From CAZBGL01 sp964491375 (GTDB lineage: Bacteria > Desulfobacterota > Deferrisomatia > Deferrisomatales > Deferrisomataceae): DNA of 7,688 nucleotides. This document shows, piece after piece, positions 6,182 to 7,688 of this stretch. The translations under genes and the position numbers were made by a program. Below the pieces are notes generated by a model. It made no database searches. It saw nothing but the letters and a program-made list of their open reading frames with translations, and was not told the DNA's origin. Every line of letters begins with the position of its first letter. The first letter of the stretch is position 1. Where the stretch lies: positions 1-7,688 of the forward strand of contig CAZBGL010000344.1 of NCBI GenBank assembly GCA_964491375.1. The letters are read 5' to 3'.

Positions 6182-7212
6182 GGCGTCTCTCCCATGTCGA
6201 GCCCGGCCACCCGCCGGCCGCACGCTGCGCACGCCCCCCCGGGCGTGAGTTTCCGGGCCGTCACCAGGAACCCCCGCCGTTCCACCACTACGGTGCCGCA
6301 TCCCGGGCACGTCGTGTCCTCGCCCCTTGTTCCGGGGCGGTTTCCGGTGTACACGTACCTGAGGCCCTGTTCCAGGCCGATCTCGCGGGCACGAACCAGA
6401 ACGGAGGCCGGCGTGGGGGGGGCGTCGGTCATGCGATAGGTGGGGAAGAACCCGGTGACGTGCCAGGGGGTGTCCGGATCCACCGAGGCCAGAAACCGGG
6501 CGATCTCCCGGAGTTCCTCCTCCCGGTCGTTGCGGCCGGGTATGATCAGAGTGGTGACCTCCACCCATATGCCCCTTGCCTTCATTCCCCGGATCGTCTC
6601 AAGGACCGGTTGGAGACGCGCCCCGCACACCTCCCGGTAGAATGCGTCCGACATGGACTTGAGGTCCACGTTGGCCGCATCCAGCAAACCCCGGGCGGCT
6701 TCGAGGCACTCCGCCGTCATGTACCCGTTGGTCACGAAGACGTTGAGGAGGCCTTCGCGTCTTGCCAGCTTCATGCAGTCCAGGGCGTACTCGAAGTACA
6801 CGGTGGGCTCGGTGTACGTGTAAGCCACCGAGCGGCACCCCGTGGCCACGGCGTCCCGCACCACCTCCTCGGGGCGCACGAAGGTTCCCGGCAGCCATCC
6901 CTCCTCCCGCTGGATCTGGCTGATCGCGTAGTTCTGGCAGTGGGCACACCGGAGGTTGCAGCCGGCCGTGGCGATGGAATAGGAGAGCGTGCCGGGAGCC
7001 ACGTGAAAGAGGGGCTTTTTCTCGATGGGGTCCACATTCCGGGCCACGAGCCGTCCGTACACCAGCGTGACGAGTTCCCCCGCCCGGTTCTCGCGCACAC
7101 CGCACAGGCCCCGGCGGCCCTCGGCGATGCGGCAGCGATGGGCGCACAAGCCACAGCGCACGGCCCGGTCCCCGAAGGGTTCCCACAAAAGGGCTTTCCG
7201 GACGGTTTCCAT
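6178..7212 (-). CDS. amrS: AmrS-family radical SAM protein (AmmeMemoRadiSam system)
   Basis: This 344-residue protein belongs to the PflA-like radical SAM group known as AmrS. An N-terminal Cys cluster (Cys20, 23, 27, 37) is followed by the family signature DPIEKKPLFH (61-70) and the radical SAM motif C85-NLR-C89-AH-C92, which binds the [4Fe-4S] cluster that cleaves S-adenosylmethionine. YTYTEPTVYFEY (131-142), NVDLKS (181-186) and WHVTGFFPTYRM (250-261) are further family blocks. The C-terminus has a zinc-ribbon-like pair, CPGC (302-305) and CAAC (328-331), also seen in relatives. AmrS co-occurs with Memo and AMMECR1 homologues, but neither lies in this window, and the substrate of the system is not established to my knowledge. 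The start METVRKALLWE matches the family; a weak AAGGGA site lies 10 nt upstream. The gene is 35 nt downstream of the HAD gene and overlaps the stress-protein gene by 4 nt, indicating one operon. Confidence 0.94.
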   Translation of the reverse strand: METVRKALLWEPFGDRAVRCGLCAHRCRIAEGRRGLCGVRENRAGELVTLVYGRLVARNVDPIEKKPLFHVAPGTLSYSIATAGCNLRCAHCQNYAISQIQREEGWLPGTFVRPEEVVRDAVATGCRSVAYTYTEPTVYFEYALDCMKLARREGLLNVFVTNGYMTAECLEAARGLLDAANVDLKSMSDAFYREVCGARLQPVLETIRGMKARGIWVEVTTLIIPGRNDREEELREIARFLASVDPDTPWHVTGFFPTYRMTDAPPTPASVLVRAREIGLEQGLRYVYTGNRPGTRGEDTTCPGCGTVVVERRGFLVTARKLTPGGACAACGRRVAGLDMGETP

Positions 7213-7231
7213 GGCGTCAGGGTCCCTTGAG

Positions 7232-7260
7232 CCTGCGCGGTTCCGGCTTAGTCGCGCAGG
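7232..7260. other. Small hairpin around the stop codon of the HAD gene
   Basis: CCTGCGCG (7232-7239) and CGCGCAGG (7253-7260) form a perfect 8-bp stem with a 13-nt loop. The loop holds the stop codon of the HAD gene (7248-7250). No T tract follows on either strand, so it is not a standard terminator. It could protect the message end or modulate expression of the downstream amrS; chance in GC-rich DNA is also possible. Confidence 0.4.
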
Positions 7261-7688
7261 GTCGCCACCAGGCGTTTGGGATGGAGCAGGAGATCCAGGG
7301 CCTCCTCCGGGCCGGGCACCACGATCCGCGCCCGGCGCAGGGTCTCCCAGGCCGCCCCCTCGGACCCCAGCACCACGATCCCCAACGCGGCCCGGGCGAT
7401 CATACGGTGGTCGTTGGCCCCGTTGCCCACAGCCACGGTTCGATCCGGGCCGAGGGCTTCCAATATCTTCTCCTTTTGGGCCGCCTGGAACCCCGGCGTC
7501 AGGCGGCGAAGCTCCACCCCGGGGAGATCCAGTTCCCGCTGGGCCGTGCCGAATGTATCGGCCGTGGCCACGACGACCCGGAGGCGCCCCGCCAACCGCT
7601 CAAGGCGCTGGCGGACCCCTGTCCCCACCCGCCCGTCCACCGACAGGGTGCCGTTCATGTCCAGGAGTGCGGCCTCGAGCACCAACAG
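7248..7688 (-). CDS. HAD-superfamily hydrolase of the soluble P-type-ATPase-like group, 5' end missing
   Basis: At least 147 codons are open to the right edge. Counting from the TTG at 7685, motif I is D9-MNGTL, motif II is probably Thr41 or Thr44 in VVVATADT, motif III is Lys71 or Lys73, and motif IV is GNGANDHRM (87-95). This is the catalytic set of a HAD phosphotransferase without a large cap. The residue two after the nucleophile is Asn instead of the usual acid-base Asp, as in the small family annotated as soluble P-type ATPases (P-type ATPases themselves have DKTGT). Related proteins have about 10-15 residues before the first strand, so the real start probably lies outside the window and the TTG is unlikely to be used. 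It is the most upstream visible gene of the run with amrS and the stress protein. Its substrate is unknown. Confidence 0.88.
   Translation of the reverse strand: MLVLEAALLDMNGTLSVDGRVGTGVRQRLERLAGRLRVVVATADTFGTAQRELDLPGVELRRLTPGFQAAQKEKILEALGPDRTVAVGNGANDHRMIARAALGIVVLGSEGAAWETLRRARIVVPGPEEALDLLLHPKRLVATLRD

Noticed and set aside
5263..7230. A 655-codon open frame on the + strand opposite the Rrf2, stress-protein and radical SAM genes
   Set aside because: It is antisense to three clearly recognised genes; its product is Pro/Arg/Gly-rich with no motif. Long antisense frames are expected at this GC content.

Overview
The window comes from a high-GC bacterium. A multiheme c-type cytochrome, an Fe-S-type Rrf2 regulator and an AmrS-type radical SAM enzyme together suggest an anaerobe or respiratory generalist of the deltaproteobacterial (Desulfobacterota-like) kind. 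This placement is inference from gene content and base composition; no marker gene is present.

Left half (1-3694, + strand): one very large gene, cut by the left edge. At least 1230 residues are visible. It starts inside FG-GAP/VCBS-like repeats, passes through a long beta-rich region, then two Ser/Thr/Gly-rich alternating-polarity segments, a helical C-terminal part, and a Gly/Ser/Glu-rich tail ending in GGGACF plus eight residues. It looks like an exported protein of unknown function. A strong hairpin terminator (3724-3762) closes it.

Right half (3782-7688, all - strand), read from right to left: a HAD-superfamily hydrolase with motif DMNGT (cut by the right edge), an AmrS-family radical SAM protein, a universal stress protein whose ATG overlaps the radical SAM stop codon by 4 nt, an Rrf2-family regulator with an IscR-like Cys/His cluster, and a pentaheme cytochrome with a signal peptide. 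The first three form a tight transcription unit. The regulator has its own good sigma70-type promoter, whose -35 box overlaps the stop codon of the stress-protein gene. An IscR-like operator spans the region from its -10 box to its start codon. The cytochrome follows 76 nt downstream with a strong ribosome binding site and no convincing promoter or terminator between them, so regulator and cytochrome are probably co-transcribed as a redox- or Fe-S-responsive unit.

There is no gene-free stretch longer than 100 nt. I saw no tRNA, rRNA, insertion sequence or CRISPR array. The least explained item is the giant + strand protein; the most readable regulatory logic is the nested promoter/operator in front of the Rrf2 gene.
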